NCBI GenBank assembly: GCA_964057225.1
Contig: OZ059900.1
Coordinates: 23,637,638 to 23,701,637, forward strand
Length of the DNA: 64,000 nucleotides
DNA from: Auanema rhodensis
Lineage: Eukaryota; Nematoda; Chromadorea; Rhabditida; Rhabditidae
Direction of reading: 5' to 3'
Position 1 is the stretch's first letter. Each line of letters starts with the position of its first letter. A program made the position numbers and the translations under genes. Below, in pieces: positions 14,706-28,390 of the stretch. The notes beneath the pieces were generated by a model. That model had not been told where the DNA came from and searched no databases. It was given only the letters and a program-made list of their open reading frames with translations.

Positions 14706-17582
14706 GAAAAACTTTCAGAGCCTGCACTGATAATATAATTGGAAACAGGCAGTACGCAATACGCAAACATTTGAATGACAGCTTTATTACAATACGACTT
14801 AGTTTACTCAATTATATCAAGCTTCATGAACACGGACTGCTTGTGTAATATATAATAGCAATAATAGTTTCGTTTCTGTTTTTAATTAACTTTCCTGTAC
14901 GAGAGTTATAATATTAAGAACGTGATTCCTTGATTATGAAAAATTTTTAGAGCCTGCACTGATAATATAACTGGAAACAGGCAGTACGCGATACGCAAAT
15001 ATTTGAATGACAGCTTTATTACAATACGACTTAGTTTACTCAATCATACCAATCTTCATGAACACGGACTGTTTGTGTAATAGATAATAGCAATAATAGT
15101 TTCGTTTCTGTTTTTAATTAACTTTCCTGTACGCGAGTTATAATATTTAGAACGTGATTCCTTGATTATGAAAAATTTTTAGAGCCTGCACTGATAATAT
15201 AACTGGAAACAGGCAGTACGCGATACGCAAATATTTGAATGACAGCTTTATTACAATACGACTTAGTTTACTCAATCATACCAATCTTCATGAACAGGGA
15301 CTGTTTGTGTAATAGATGATAGCAATAATAGTTTCGTTTCTGTTTTTAATTAACTTTCCTGTACGCGAGTTATCATATTCAGAACGCGATTGCTTCATAA
15401 TGAAAAATGTTTAGAGCCTGCACTGATAATATAACTGGCAACAGGCAATACGCAAACATTTGAATGACAGCTTTATTACAATACGACTTAGTTTACTCAA
15501 TCATACCAATCTTCATGAACACCGACTGTTTGTGTAATAGATAATAGCAATAATAGTTTCGTTTCTGTTTTTAATTAACTTTCCTGTACGCGAGTTATAA
15601 TATTTAGAACGTGATTCCTTGATTATGAAAAATTTTTAGAGCCTGCACTGATAATATAACTGGAAACAGGCAGTACGCGATACGCAAATATTTGAATGAC
15701 AGCTTTATTACAATACGACTTAGTTTACTCAATTAAATCAAGCTTCATGAACACGGACTGTTTGTGTAATAGATAATAGCAATAATAGTTTCGTTTCTGT
15801 TTTTAATTAACTTTCCTGTACGCGAGTTATAATATTTAGAACGTGATTCCTTGATTATGAAAAATTTTTAGAGCCTGCACTGATAATATAACTGGAAACA
15901 GGCAGTACGCGATACGCAAATATTTGAATGACAGCTTTATTACAATACGACTTAGTTTACTCAATCATACCAATCTTCATGAACACGGACTGTTTGTGTA
16001 ATAGATAATAGCAATAATAGTTTCGTTTCTGTTTTTAATTAACTTTCCTGTACGCGAGTTATAATATTTAGAACGTGATTCCTTGATTATGAAAAACTTT
16101 CAGAGCCTGCACTGATAATATAATTGGAAACAGGCAGTACGCAATACGCAAACATTTGAATGACAGCTTTATTACAATACGACTTAGTTTACTCAATTAT
16201 ATCAAGCTTCATGAACACGGACTGCTTGTGTAATATATAATAGCAATAATAGTTTCGTTTCTGTTTTTAATTAACTTTCCTGTACGAGAGTTATAATATT
16301 AAGAACGTGATTCCTTGATTATGAAAAATTTTTAGAGCCTGCACTGATAATATAACTGGAAACAGGCAGTACGCGATACGCAAATATTTGAATGACAGCT
16401 TTATTACAATACGACTTAGTTTACTCAATCATACCAATCTTCATGAACACGGACTGTTTGTGTAATAGATAATAGCAATAATAGTTTCGTTTCTGTTTTT
16501 AATTAACTTTCCTGTACGCGAGTTATAATATTTAGAACGTGATTCCTTGATTATGAAAAATTTTTAGAGCCTGCACTGATAATATAACTGGAAACAGGCA
16601 GTACGCGATACGCAAATATTTGAATGACAGCTTTATTACAATACGACTTAGTTTACTCAATCATACCAATCTTCATGAACAGGGACTGTTTGTGTAATAG
16701 ATGATAGCAATAATAGTTTCGTTTCTGTTTTTAATTAACTTTCCTGTACGCGAGTTATCATATTCAGAACGCGATTGCTTCATAATGAAAAATGTTTAGA
16801 GCCTGCACTGATAATATAACTGGCAACAGGCAATACGCAAACATTTGAATGACAGCTTTATTACAATACGACTTAGTTTACTCAATCATACCAATCTTCA
16901 TGAACACCGACTGTTTGTGTAATAGATAATAGCAATAATAGTTTCGTTTCTGTTTTTAATTAACTTTCCTGTACGCGAGTTATAATATTTAGAACGTGAT
17001 TCCTTGATTATGAAAAATTTTTAGAGCCTGCACTGATAATATAACTGGAAACAGGCAGTACGCGATACGCAAATATTTGAATGACAGCTTTATTACAATA
17101 CGACTTAGTTTACTCAATTAAATCAAGCTTCATGAACACGGACTGTTTGTGTAATAGATAATAGCAATAATAGTTTCGTTTCTGTTTTTAATTAACTTTC
17201 CTGTACGCGAGTTATAATATTTAGAACGTGATTCCTTGATTATGAAAAATTTTTAGAGCCTGCACTGATAATATAACTGGAAACAGGCAGTACGCGATAC
17301 GCAAATATTTGAATGACAGCTTTATTACAATACGACTTAGTTTACTCAATCATACCAATCTTCATGAACACGGACTGTTTGTGTAATAGATAATAGCAAT
17401 AATAGTTTCGTTTCTGTTTTTAATTAACTTTCCTGTACGCGAGTTATAATATTTAGAACGTGATTCCTTGATTATGAAAAACTTTCAGAGCCTGCACTGA
17501 TAATATAATTGGAAACAGGCAGTACGCAATACGCAAACATTTGAATGACAGCTTTATTACAATACGACTTAGTTTACTCAAT
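14540..17582 (+). repeat. Tandem higher-order repeat, 1,385-bp unit (about 2.2 copies)
   Basis: A six-monomer unit repeated head to tail. Private markers recur exactly 1,385 bp apart: GAGAGTTATAATATTAAG at 14,901 and 16,286; TATTCAGAACG (core TTCAG) at 15,378 and 16,763; AATTAAATCAAGC at 15,731 and 17,116. The copies diverge on the left near 14,540/15,925 and on the right near 16,197/17,582. This is the clearest local higher-order repeat in zone A. Confidence 0.88.
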
Positions 17583-18403
17583 TAAATCAAGCTTCATGAA
17601 CACGGACTGTTTGTGCAATAGATGATAGCAATGATAATTTCGTTTCTTTTTTCAATTAACTTTCCAATACGCGAGTTATTATATTTAGAACGTGATTCCT
17701 TCATAATGAAAAATTTTTAGAGCCTGCACTGATAATATAACTGGAAACAGGCAGTACGCGATACGCAAATATTTGAATGACTGCTTTATTACAATACGAC
17801 TTAGTTTACTCAATTATATCAAGCTTCATGAACACGGACTGCTTGTGTAATATATAATAGCAATAATAGTTTCGTTTCTGTTTTTAATTAACTTTCCTGT
17901 ACGCGAGTTATAATATTTAGAACGTGATTCTTTGATTATGAAAAACTTTCAGAGCCTGCACTGATAATATAATTGGAAACAGGCAGTACGCAATACGCAA
18001 ACATTTGAATGACAGCTTTATTACAATACGACTTAGTTTACTCAATTATATCAAGCTTCATGAACACGGACTGCTTGTGTAATATATAATAGCAATAATA
18101 GTTTCGTTTCTGTTTTTAATTAACTTTCCTGTACGCGAGTTATAATATTAAGAACGTGATTCCTTGATTATGAAAAACTTTCAGAGCCTGCACTGATAAT
18201 ATAATTGGAAACAGGCAGTACGCAATACGCAAACATTTGAATGACAGCTTTATTACAATACGACTTAGTTTACTCAATCATACCAATCTTCATGAACACG
18301 GACTGTTTGTGTAATAGATAATAGCAATAATAGTTTCGTTTCTGTTTTTAATTAACTTTCCTGTACGCGAGTTATAATATTTAGAACGTGATTCCTTGAT
18401 TAT
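17388..18403 (+). repeat. Duplicated block, spacing 3,698 bp (copy 2)
   Basis: Sister of about 13,690-14,705, abutting the right edge of the 1,385-bp higher-order repeat. A difference between the sisters, GTACGAGAG near 14,437 against GTACGCGAG near 18,135, shows divergence after duplication. Confidence 0.75.
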
Positions 18404-21400
18404 GAAAAATTTTTAGAGCCTGCACTGATAATATAACTGGAAACAGGCAGTACGCGATACGCAAATATTTGAATGACAGCTTTATTACAATACGACTTAG
18501 TTTACTCAATCATACCAATCTTCATGAACAGGGACTGTTTGTGTAATAGATGATAGCAATAATAGTTTCGTTTCTGTTTTTAATTAACTTTCCTGTACGC
18601 GAGTTATCATATTTAGAACGCGATTGCTTCATAATGAAAAATGTTTAGAGCCTGCACTGATAATATAACTGGCAACAGGCAATACGCAAACATTTGAATG
18701 ACAGCTTTATTACAATACGACTTAGTTTACTCAATCATACCAATCTTCATGAACACCGACTGTTTGTGTAATAGATAATAAGCAATAATAGTTTCGTTTC
18801 TGTTTTTAATTAACTTTCCTGTACGCGAGTTATAATATTTAGAACGTGATTCCTTGATTATGAAAAATTTTTAGAGCCTGCACTGATAATATAACTGGAA
18901 ACAGGCAGTACGCGATACGCAAATATTTGAATGACAGCTTTATTACAAGACGACTTAGCTTACTTAATCATATCAAGCTTCATGAACACGGACTGCTTGT
19001 GTAATATATAATAGCAATAATAGTTTCGTTTCTGTTTTTAATTAACTTTCCTGTACGCGAGTTATAATATTTAGAACGTGATTCCTTGATTATGAAAAAC
19101 TTTCAGAGCCTGCACTGATAATATAATTGGAAACAGGCAGTACGCAATACGCAAACATTTGAATGACAGCTTTATTACAATACGACTTAGTTTACTCAAT
19201 TATATCAAGCTTCATGAACACGGACTGCTTGTGTAATATATAATAGCAATAATAGTTTCGTTTCTGTTTTTAATTAACTTTCCTGTACGCGAGTTATAAT
19301 ATTTAGAACGTGATTCCTTGATTATGAAAAACTTTCAGAGCCTGCACTGATAATATAATTGGAAACAGGCAGTACGCAATACGCAAACATTTGAATGACA
19401 GCTTTATTACAATACGACTTATTTTACTCAATTATATCAAGCTTCATGAACACGGACTGCTTGTGTAATATATAATAGCAATAATAGTTTCGTTTCTGTT
19501 TTTAATTAACTTTCCTGTACGCGAGTTATAATATTTAGAACGTGATTCCTTGATTATGAAAAACTTTCAGAGCCTGCACTGATAATATAATTGGAAACAG
19601 GCAGTACGCAATACGCAAACATTTGAATGACAGCTTTATTACAATACGACTTAGTTTACTCAATTATATCAAGCTTCATGAACACGGACTGCTTGTGTAA
19701 TATATAATAGCAATAATAGTTTCGTTTCTGTTTTTAATTAACTTTCCTGTACGCGAGTTATAATATTTAGAACGTGATTCCTTGATTATGAAAAACTTTC
19801 AGAGCCTGCACTGATAATATAATTGGAAACAGGCAGTACGCAATACGCAAACATTTGAATGACAGCTTTATTACAATACGACTTAGTTTACTCAATCATA
19901 CCAATCTTCATGAACACGGACTGTTTGTGTAATAGATAATAGCAATAATAGTTTCGTTTCTGTTTTTAATTAACTTTCCTGTACGCGAGTTATAATATTT
20001 AGAACGTGATTCCTTGATTATGAAAAATTTTTAGAGCCTGCACTGATAATATAACTGGAAACAGGCAGTACGCGATACGCAAATATTTGAATGACAGCTT
20101 TATTACAATACGACTTAGTTTACTCAATCATACCAATCTTCATGAACACGGACTGTTTGTGTAATAGATAATAGCAATAATAGTTTCGTTTCTGTTTTTA
20201 ATTAACTTTCCTGTACGCGAGTTATAAAATTTAGAACGTGATTCCTTGATTATGAAAAATTTTTAGAGCCTGCACTGATAATATAACTGGAAACAGGCAG
20301 TACGCGATACGCAAATATTTGAATTACAGCTTTAATACAATACGACTTAGCTTACTCAATCATATCAAGCTTCATGAACAGGGACTGTTTGTGTAATAGA
20401 TGATAGCAATGATAGTTTCGTTTCTTTTTTTAATTAACTTTCCAGTACGCGAGTTATAATATTTAGAACGTGATTCCTTGATTATGAAAAACTTTCAGAG
20501 CCTGCACTGATAATATAATTGGAAACAGGCAGTACGCAATACGCAAACATTTGAATGACAGCTTTATTACAATACGACTTAGTTTACTCAATTATATCAA
20601 GCTTCATGAACACGGACTGCTTGTGTAATATATAATAGCAATAATAGTTTCGTTTCTTTTTTTAATTAACTTTCCAGTACGCGAGTTATCATATTTAGAA
20701 CGCGATTGCTTCATAATGAAAAATGTTTAGAGCCTGCACTGATAATATAACTGGCAACAGGCAGTACGCAAACATTTGAATGACAGCTTTATTACAATAC
20801 GACTTAGTTTACTCAATCATATCAAGCTTCATGAACACGGACTGCTTGTGTAATATATAATAGCAATAATAGTTTCGTTTCTGTTTTTAATTAACTTTCC
20901 TGTACGCGAGTTATAATATTTAGAACGTGATTCCTTGATTATGAAAAATTTTTAGAGCCTGCACTGATAATATAACTGGAAACAGGCAGTACGCGATACG
21001 CAAATATTTGAATGACAGCTTTATTACAATACGACTTAGTTTACTCAATTATATCAAGCTTCATGAACACGGACTGCTTGTGTAATATATAATAGCAATA
21101 ATAGTTTCGTTTCTGTTTTTAATTAACTTTCCTGTACGCGAGTTATAATATTTAGAACGTGATTCCTTGATTATGAAAAACTTTCAGAGCCTGCACTGAT
21201 AATATAATTGGAAACAGGCAGTACGCAATACGCAAACATTTGAATGACAGCTTTATTACAATACGACTTAGTTTACTCAATTATATCAAGCTTCATGAAC
21301 ACGGACTGCTTGTGTAATATATAATAGCAATAATAGTTTCGTTTCTGTTTTTAATTAACTTTCCTGTACGCGAGTTATAATATTTAGAACGTGATTCCTT

Positions 21401-22984
21401 GATTATGAAAAACTTTCAGAGCCTGCACTGATAATATAATTGGAAACAGGCAGTACGCAATACGCAAACATTTGAATGACAGCTTTATTACAATACGACT
21501 TAGTTTACTCAATTATATCAAGCTTCATGAACACGGACTGTTTGTGCAATAGATGATAGCAATGATAATTTCGTTTCTTTTTTCAATTAACTTTCCTGTA
21601 CGCGAGTTATAATATTTAGAACGTGATTCCTTGATTATGAAAAACTTTCAGAGCCTGCACTGATAATATAATTGGAAACAGGCAGTACGCAATACGCAAA
21701 CATTTGAATGACAGCTTTATTACAATACGACTTAGTTTACTCAATTATATCAAGCTTCATGAACACGGACTGCTTGTGTAATATATAATAGCAATAATAG
21801 TTTCGTTTCTGTTTTTAATTAACTTTCCTGTACGCGAGTTATAATATTTAGAACGTGATTCCTTGATTATGAAAAACTTTCAGAGCCTGCACTGATAATA
21901 TAATTGGAAACAGGCAGTACGCAATACGCAAACATTTGAATGACAGCTTTATTACAATACGACTTAGTTTACTCAATTATATCAAGCTTCATGAACACGG
22001 ACTGTTTGTGCAATAGATGATAGCAATGATAATTTCGTTTCTTTTTTCAATTAACTTTCCTGTACGCGAGTTATAATATTTAGAACGTGATTCCTTGATT
22101 ATGAAAAACTTTCAGAGCCTGCACTGATAATATAATTGGAAACAGGCAGTACGCAATACGCAAACATTTGAATGACAGCTTTATTACAATACGACTTAGT
22201 TTACTCAATCATATCAAGCTTCATGAACAGGGACTGCTTGAGTAATAGATAATAGCAATAATAGTTTCGTTTCTGTTTTTAATTAACTTTCCTGTACGCG
22301 AGCTATAATATTTAGAACGCGATTCCTTGATAATGAAAAACTTTCAGAGCCTGCACTGATAATATAACTGGAAACAGGCAATACTAAAACATTTGAATGA
22401 CAGCTTTATTACAATAGGACTTAGTTTACTCAATCATACCAATCTTCATGAACACGGACTGTTTGTGTAATATATAATAGCAATAATAGTTTCGTTTCTG
22501 TTTTTAATTAACTTTCCTGTACGCGAGTTATAATATTTAGAACGTGATTCCTTGATTATGAAAAACTTTCAGAGCCTGCACTGATAATATAATTGGAAAC
22601 AGGCAGTACGCAATACGCAAACATTTGAATGACAGCTTTATTACAATACGACTTAGTTTACTCAATTATATCAAGCTTCATGAACACGGACTGTTTGTGC
22701 AATAGATGATAGCAATGATAATTTCGTTTCTTTTTTCAATTAACTTTCCTGTACGCGAGTTATAATATTTAGAACGTGATTCCTTGATTATGAAAAATTT
22801 TTAGAGCCTGCACTGATAATATAACTGGAAACAGGCAGTACGCGATACGCAAATATTTGAATGACAGCTTTAATACAATACGACTTAGCTTACTCAATCA
22901 TATCAAGCTTCATGAACAGGGACTGCTTGAGTAATAGATAATAGCAATAATAGTTTCGTTTCTGTTTTTAATTAACTTTCCTGT

Positions 22985-25434
22985 ACGCGAGCTATAATAT
23001 TTAGAACGCGATTCCTTGATAATGAAAAACTTTCAGAGCCTGCACTGATAATATAACTGGAAACAGGCAATACTAAAACATTTGAATGACAGCTTTATTA
23101 CAATAGGACTTAGTTTACTCAATCATACCAATCTTCATGAACACGGACTGTTTGTGTAATAGATAATAGCAATAATAGTTTCGTTTCTGTTTTTAATTAA
23201 CTTTCCTGTACGCGAGTTATAATATTTAGAACGTGATTCCTTGATTATGAAAAATTTTTAGAGCCTGCACTGATAATATAACTGGAAACAGGCAGTACGC
23301 GATACGCAAATATTTGAATGACAGCTTTAATACAAGACGACTTAGCTTACTCAATCATATCAAGCTTCATGAACAGGGACTGCTTGTGTAATAGATGATA
23401 GCAATGATAGTTTCGTTTCTTTTTTTAACTAACTTTCCAGTACGCGAGTTATAATATTTAGAACGCGATTCCTTGATAATGAAAAACTTTCAGAGCCTGC
23501 ACTGATAATATAATTGGAAACAGGCAGTACGCAATACGCAAACATTTGAATGACAGCTTTATTATAATACGACTTAGTTTACTCAATTATATCAAGCTTC
23601 ATGAACACGGACTGCTTGTGTAATATATAATAGCAATAATAGTTTCGTTTCTGTTTTTAATTAACTTTCCTGTACGCGAGTTATAATATTTAGAACGTGA
23701 TTCCTTGATTATGAAAAACTTTCAGAGCCTGCACTGATAATATAACTGGAAACAGGCAGTACGCGATACGCAAATATTTGAATGACAGCTTTAATACAAG
23801 ACGACTTAGCTTACTGAATCATATCAAGCTTCATGAACAGGGACTGCTTATGTAATAGATGATAGCAATGATAATTTCGTTTCTTTTTTCAATTAACTTT
23901 CCAGTACGCGAGTTATTATATTTAGAACGTGATTCCTTCATAATGAAAACTTTTTAGAGCCTGCACTGATAATATAACTGGAAACAGGCAATACTAAAAC
24001 ATTAGAATGACAGCTTTATTACAATAGGACTTAGTTTACTAAATCATACCAATCTTCATGAACACGGACTGTTTGTGTAATAGATAATAGCAATAATAGT
24101 TTCGTTTCTGTTTTTAATTAACTTTCCTGTACGCGAGTTATAATATTTAGAACGTGATTCCTTGATTATGAAAAACTTTCAGAGCCTGCACTGATAATAT
24201 AATTGGAAACAGGCAGTACGCAATACGCAAACATTTGAATGACAGCTTTATTACAATACGACTTAGTTTACTCAATTATATCAAGCTTCATGAACACGGA
24301 CTGCTTGTGTAATATATAATAGCAATAATAGTTTTGTTTCTGTTTTTAATTAACTTTCCTGTACGCGAGTTATAATATTTAGAACGTGATTCCTTGATTA
24401 TGAAAAACTTTCAGAGCCTGCACTGATAATATAATTGGAAACAGGCAGTACGCAATACGCAAACATTTGAATGACAGCTTTATTACAATACGACTTAGTT
24501 TACTCAATTATATCAAGCTTCATGAACACGGACTGCTTGTGTAATATATAATAGCAATAATAGTTTCGTTTCTGTTTTTAATTAACTTTCCTGTACGCGA
24601 GTTATTATATTTAGAACGTGATTCCTTCATAATGAAAAATTTTTAGAGCCTGCACTGATAATATAACTGGAAACAGGCAATACTAAAACATTTGAATGAC
24701 AGCTTTATTACAATAGGACTTAGTTTACTCAATCATATCAAGCTTCATGAACACGGACTGTTTGTGCAATAGATGATAGCAATGATTATTTCGTTTCTTT
24801 TTTCAATTAACTTTCCAGTACGCGAGTTATTATATTTAGAACGTGATTCCTTCATAATGAAAAATTTTTAGAGCCTGCACTGATAATATAACTGGAAACA
24901 GGCAATACGCAAACATTTGAATGACAGCTTTATTACAATACGACTTAGTTTACTCAATCATATCAAGCTTCATGAACACGGACTGTTTGTGCAATAGATG
25001 ATAGCAATGATAGTTTCGTTTCTTTTTTTAACTAACTTTCCAGTACGCGAGTTATAATATTTAGAACGCGATTCCTTGATAATGAAAAATTTTTAGAGCC
25101 TGCACTGATAATATAACTGGCAACAGGAAATACGCAAACATTTGAATGACAGCTTTATTACAATACGACTTAGTTTACTCAATCATATCAAGCTTCATGA
25201 ACACGGACTGTTTGTGCAATAGATGATAGCAATGATAGTTTCGTTTCTTTTTTTAACTAACTTTCCAGTACGCGAGTTATAATATTTAGAACGCGATTCC
25301 TTGATAATGCAAAACTTTCAGAGCCTGCACTGATAATATAATTGGAAACAGGCAGTACGCAATACGCAAACATTTGAATGACAGCTTTATTATAATACGA
25401 CTTAGTTTACTCAATTATATCAAGCTTCATGAAC
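22985..25434 (+). repeat. Duplicated block, spacing 2,749 bp (copy 1)
   Basis: The sister copy is at about 25,734-28,183. Shared rare markers: GAGCTATAATATT (GCTAT at 22,991 and 25,740), GTTTTGTTTCTG at 24,331 and 27,080, and GATAATGCAAAAC near 25,306 and 28,055. Twelve monomers separate the copies. They diverge at about 25,435/28,184 (ACACGGACTGCTT against ACAGGGACTGTTT). Confidence 0.85.
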
Positions 25435-25733
25435 ACGGACTGCTTGTGTAATATATAATAGCAATAATAGTTTCGTTTCTGTTTTTAATTAACTTTCCTG
25501 TACGCGAGTTATAATATTTAGAACGTGATTCTTTGATTATGAAAAACTTTCAGAGCCTGCACTGATAATATAATTGGAAACAGGCAGTACGCAATACGCA
25601 AACATTTGAATGGCAGCTTTATTACAATACAACTTAGTTTCCTCAATCATATCAAGCTTCATGAACACGGACTGTTTGTGCAATAGATGATAGCAATGAT
25701 AGTTTCGTTTCTTTTTTTAATTAACTTTCCAGT

Positions 25734-28183
25734 ACGCGAGCTATAATATTTAGAACGCGATTCCTTGATAATGAAAAACTTTCAGAGCCTGCACTGATAA
25801 TATAACTGGAAACAGGCAATACTAAAACATTTGAATGACAGCTTTATTACAATAGGACTTAGTTTACTCAATCATACCAATCTTCATGAACACGGACTGT
25901 TTGTGTAATAGATAATAGCAATAATAGTTTCGTTTCTGTTTTTAATTAACTTTCCTGTACGCGAGTTATAATATTTAGAACGTGATTCCTTGATTATGAA
26001 AAATTTTTAGAGCCTGCACTGATAATATAACTGGAAACAGGCAGTACGCGATACGCAAATATTTGAATGACAGCTTTAATACAAGACGACTTAGCTTACT
26101 CAATCATATCAAGCTTCATGAACAGGGACTGCTTGTGTAATAGATGATAGCAATGATAGTTTCGTTTCTTTTTTTAACTAACTTTCCAGTACGCGAGTTA
26201 TAATATTTAGAACGCGATTCCTTGATAATGAAAAACTTTCAGAGCCTGCACTGATAATATAATTGGAAACAGGCAGTACGCAATACGCAAACATTTGAAT
26301 GACAGCTTTATTATAATACGACTTAGTTTACTCAATTATATCAAGCTTCATGAACACGGACTGCTTGTGTAATATATAATAGCAATAATAGTTTCGTTTC
26401 TGTTTTTAATTAACTTTCCTGTACGCGAGTTATAATATTTAGAACGTGATTCCTTGATTATGAAAAACTTTCAGAGCCTGCACTGATAATATAACTGGAA
26501 ACAGGCAGTACGCGATACGCAAATATTTGAATGACAGCTTTAATACAAGACGACTTAGCTTACTCAATCATATCAAGCTTCATGAACAGGGACTGCTTAT
26601 GTAATAGATGATAGCAATGATAATTTCGTTTCTTTTTTCAATTAACTTTCCAGTACGCGAGTTATTATATTTAGAACGTGATTTCTTCATAATGAAAACT
26701 TTTTAGAGCCTGCACTGATAATATAACTGGAAACAGGCAATACTAAAACATTAGAATGACAGCTTTATTACAATAGGACTTAGTTTACTAAATCATACCA
26801 ATCTTCATGAACACGGACTGTTTGTGTAATAGATAATAGCAATAATAGTTTCGTTTCTGTTTTTAATTAACTTTCCTGTACGCGAGTTATAATATTTAGA
26901 ACGTGATTCCTTGATTATGAAAAACTTTCAGAGCCTGCACTGATAATATAATTGGAAACAGGCAGTACGCAATACGCAAACATTTGAATGACAGCTTTAT
27001 TACAATACGACTTAGTTTACTCAATTATATCAAGCTTCATGAACACGGACTGCTTGTGTAATATATAATAGCAATAATAGTTTTGTTTCTGTTTTTAATT
27101 AACTTTCCTGTACGCGAGTTATAATATTTAGAACGTGATTCCTTGATTATGAAAAACTTTCAGAGCCTGCACTGATAATATAATTGGAAACAGGCAGTAC
27201 GCAATACGCAAACATTTGAATGACAGCTTTATTACAATACGACTTAGTTTACTCAATTATATCAAGCTTCATGAACACGGACTGCTTGTGTAATATATAA
27301 TAGCAATAATAGTTTCGTTTCTGTTTTTAATTAACTTTCCTGTACGCGAGTTATTATATTTAGAACGTGATTCCTTCATAATGAAAAATTTTTAGAGCCT
27401 GCGCTGATAATATAACTGGAAACAGACAATACTAAAACATTTGAATGACAGCTTTATTACAATAGGACTTAGTTTACTCAATCATATCAAGCTTCATGAA
27501 CACGGACTGTTTGTGCAATAGATGATAGCAATGATTATTTCGTTTCTTTTTTCAATTAACTTTCCAGTACGCGAGTTATTATATTTAGAACGTGATTCCT
27601 TCATAATGAAAAATTTTTAGAGCCTGCACTGATAATATAACTGGAAACAGGCAATACGCAAACATTTGAATGACAGCTTTATTACAATACGACTTAGTTT
27701 ACTCAATCATATCAAGCTTCATGAACACGGACTGTTTGTGCAATAGATGATAGCAATGATAGTTTCGTTTCTTTTTTTAACTAACTTTCCAGTACGCGAG
27801 TTATAATATTTAGAACGCGATTCCTTGATAATGAAAAATTTTTAGAGCCTGCACTGATAATATAACTGGCAACAGGAAATACGCAAACATTTGAATGACA
27901 GCTTTATTACAATACGACTTAGTTTACTCAATCATATCAAGCTTCATGAACACGGACTGTTTGTGCAATAGATGATAGCAATGATAGTTTCGTTTCTTTT
28001 TTTAACTAACTTTCCAGTACGCGAGTTATAATATTTAGAACGCGATTCCTTGATAATGCAAAACTTTCAGAGCCTGCACTGATAATATAATTGGAAACAG
28101 GCAGTACGCAATACGCAAACATTTGAATGACAGCTTTATTATAATACGACTTAGTTTACTCAATTATATCAAGCTTCATGAAC
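25734..28183 (+). repeat. Duplicated block, spacing 2,749 bp (copy 2)
   Basis: Sister of about 22,985-25,434. Private changes in this copy include ATTTCTTCATAATG at 26,681 (sister ATTCCTTCATAATG), AACAGACAATAC near 27,421, and GCGCTGATAA at 27,401 (sister GCACTGATAA). Two of these, ATTTCTTCAT and GCGCTG, are inherited by the later 2,060- and 6,433-bp copies. That places this copy before them in time. Confidence 0.83.
26331..27829 (+). repeat. Duplicated block, spacing 2,060 bp (copy 1)
   Basis: The sister copy is at about 28,391-29,889. ATTTCTTCAT is at 26,681 and 28,741, GCGCTGATAA at 27,401 and 29,461, and GTTTTGTTTCTG at 27,080 and 29,140, all 2,060 bp apart (nine monomers). The right divergence is at 27,830/29,890 (GAAAAATTTTTAG against GCAAAACTTTCAG). 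Confidence 0.86.
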
Positions 28184-28390
28184 AGGGACTGTTTGTGTAA
28201 TAGATGATAGCAATGATAGTTTCGTTTCTGTTTTTAATTAACTTTCCTGTACGCGAGTTATAATATTTAGAACGTGATTCTTTGATTATGAAAAACTTTC
28301 AGAGCCTGCACTGATAATATAATTGGAAACAGGCAGTACGCAATACGCAAACATTTGAATGGCAGCTTTATTACAATACAACTTAGTTTC

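Larger units (their letters stand above)
1..22200 (+). repeat. Family 1, zone A variants
   Basis: This zone is defined by variants it lacks: no TACTAAAAC form of the monomer start, no AATAGGACTTAG and no TTAACTAACTTTCC. All of these appear only from about 22,380 onward. Monomers alternate among a few types, for example TTATATCAAGCTT with CTGCTTGTGTAATATATAATAG, TCATACCAATCTT with GATAATAGCAATAATAG, and CATGAACAGGG with GATGATAGCAATGATAG. Nothing interrupts the array. The zone edge is approximate. Confidence 0.75.

Noticed and set aside
18775-18785. Single-base insertion GATAATAAGCAATAATAG
   Set aside because: A one-base private change in one monomer, with no sign of wider meaning.
1-22200. 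TATAAT- and TAATAT-like strings as bacterial promoters
   Set aside because: They recur in every monomer as part of AT-rich satellite sequence and no coding region follows.
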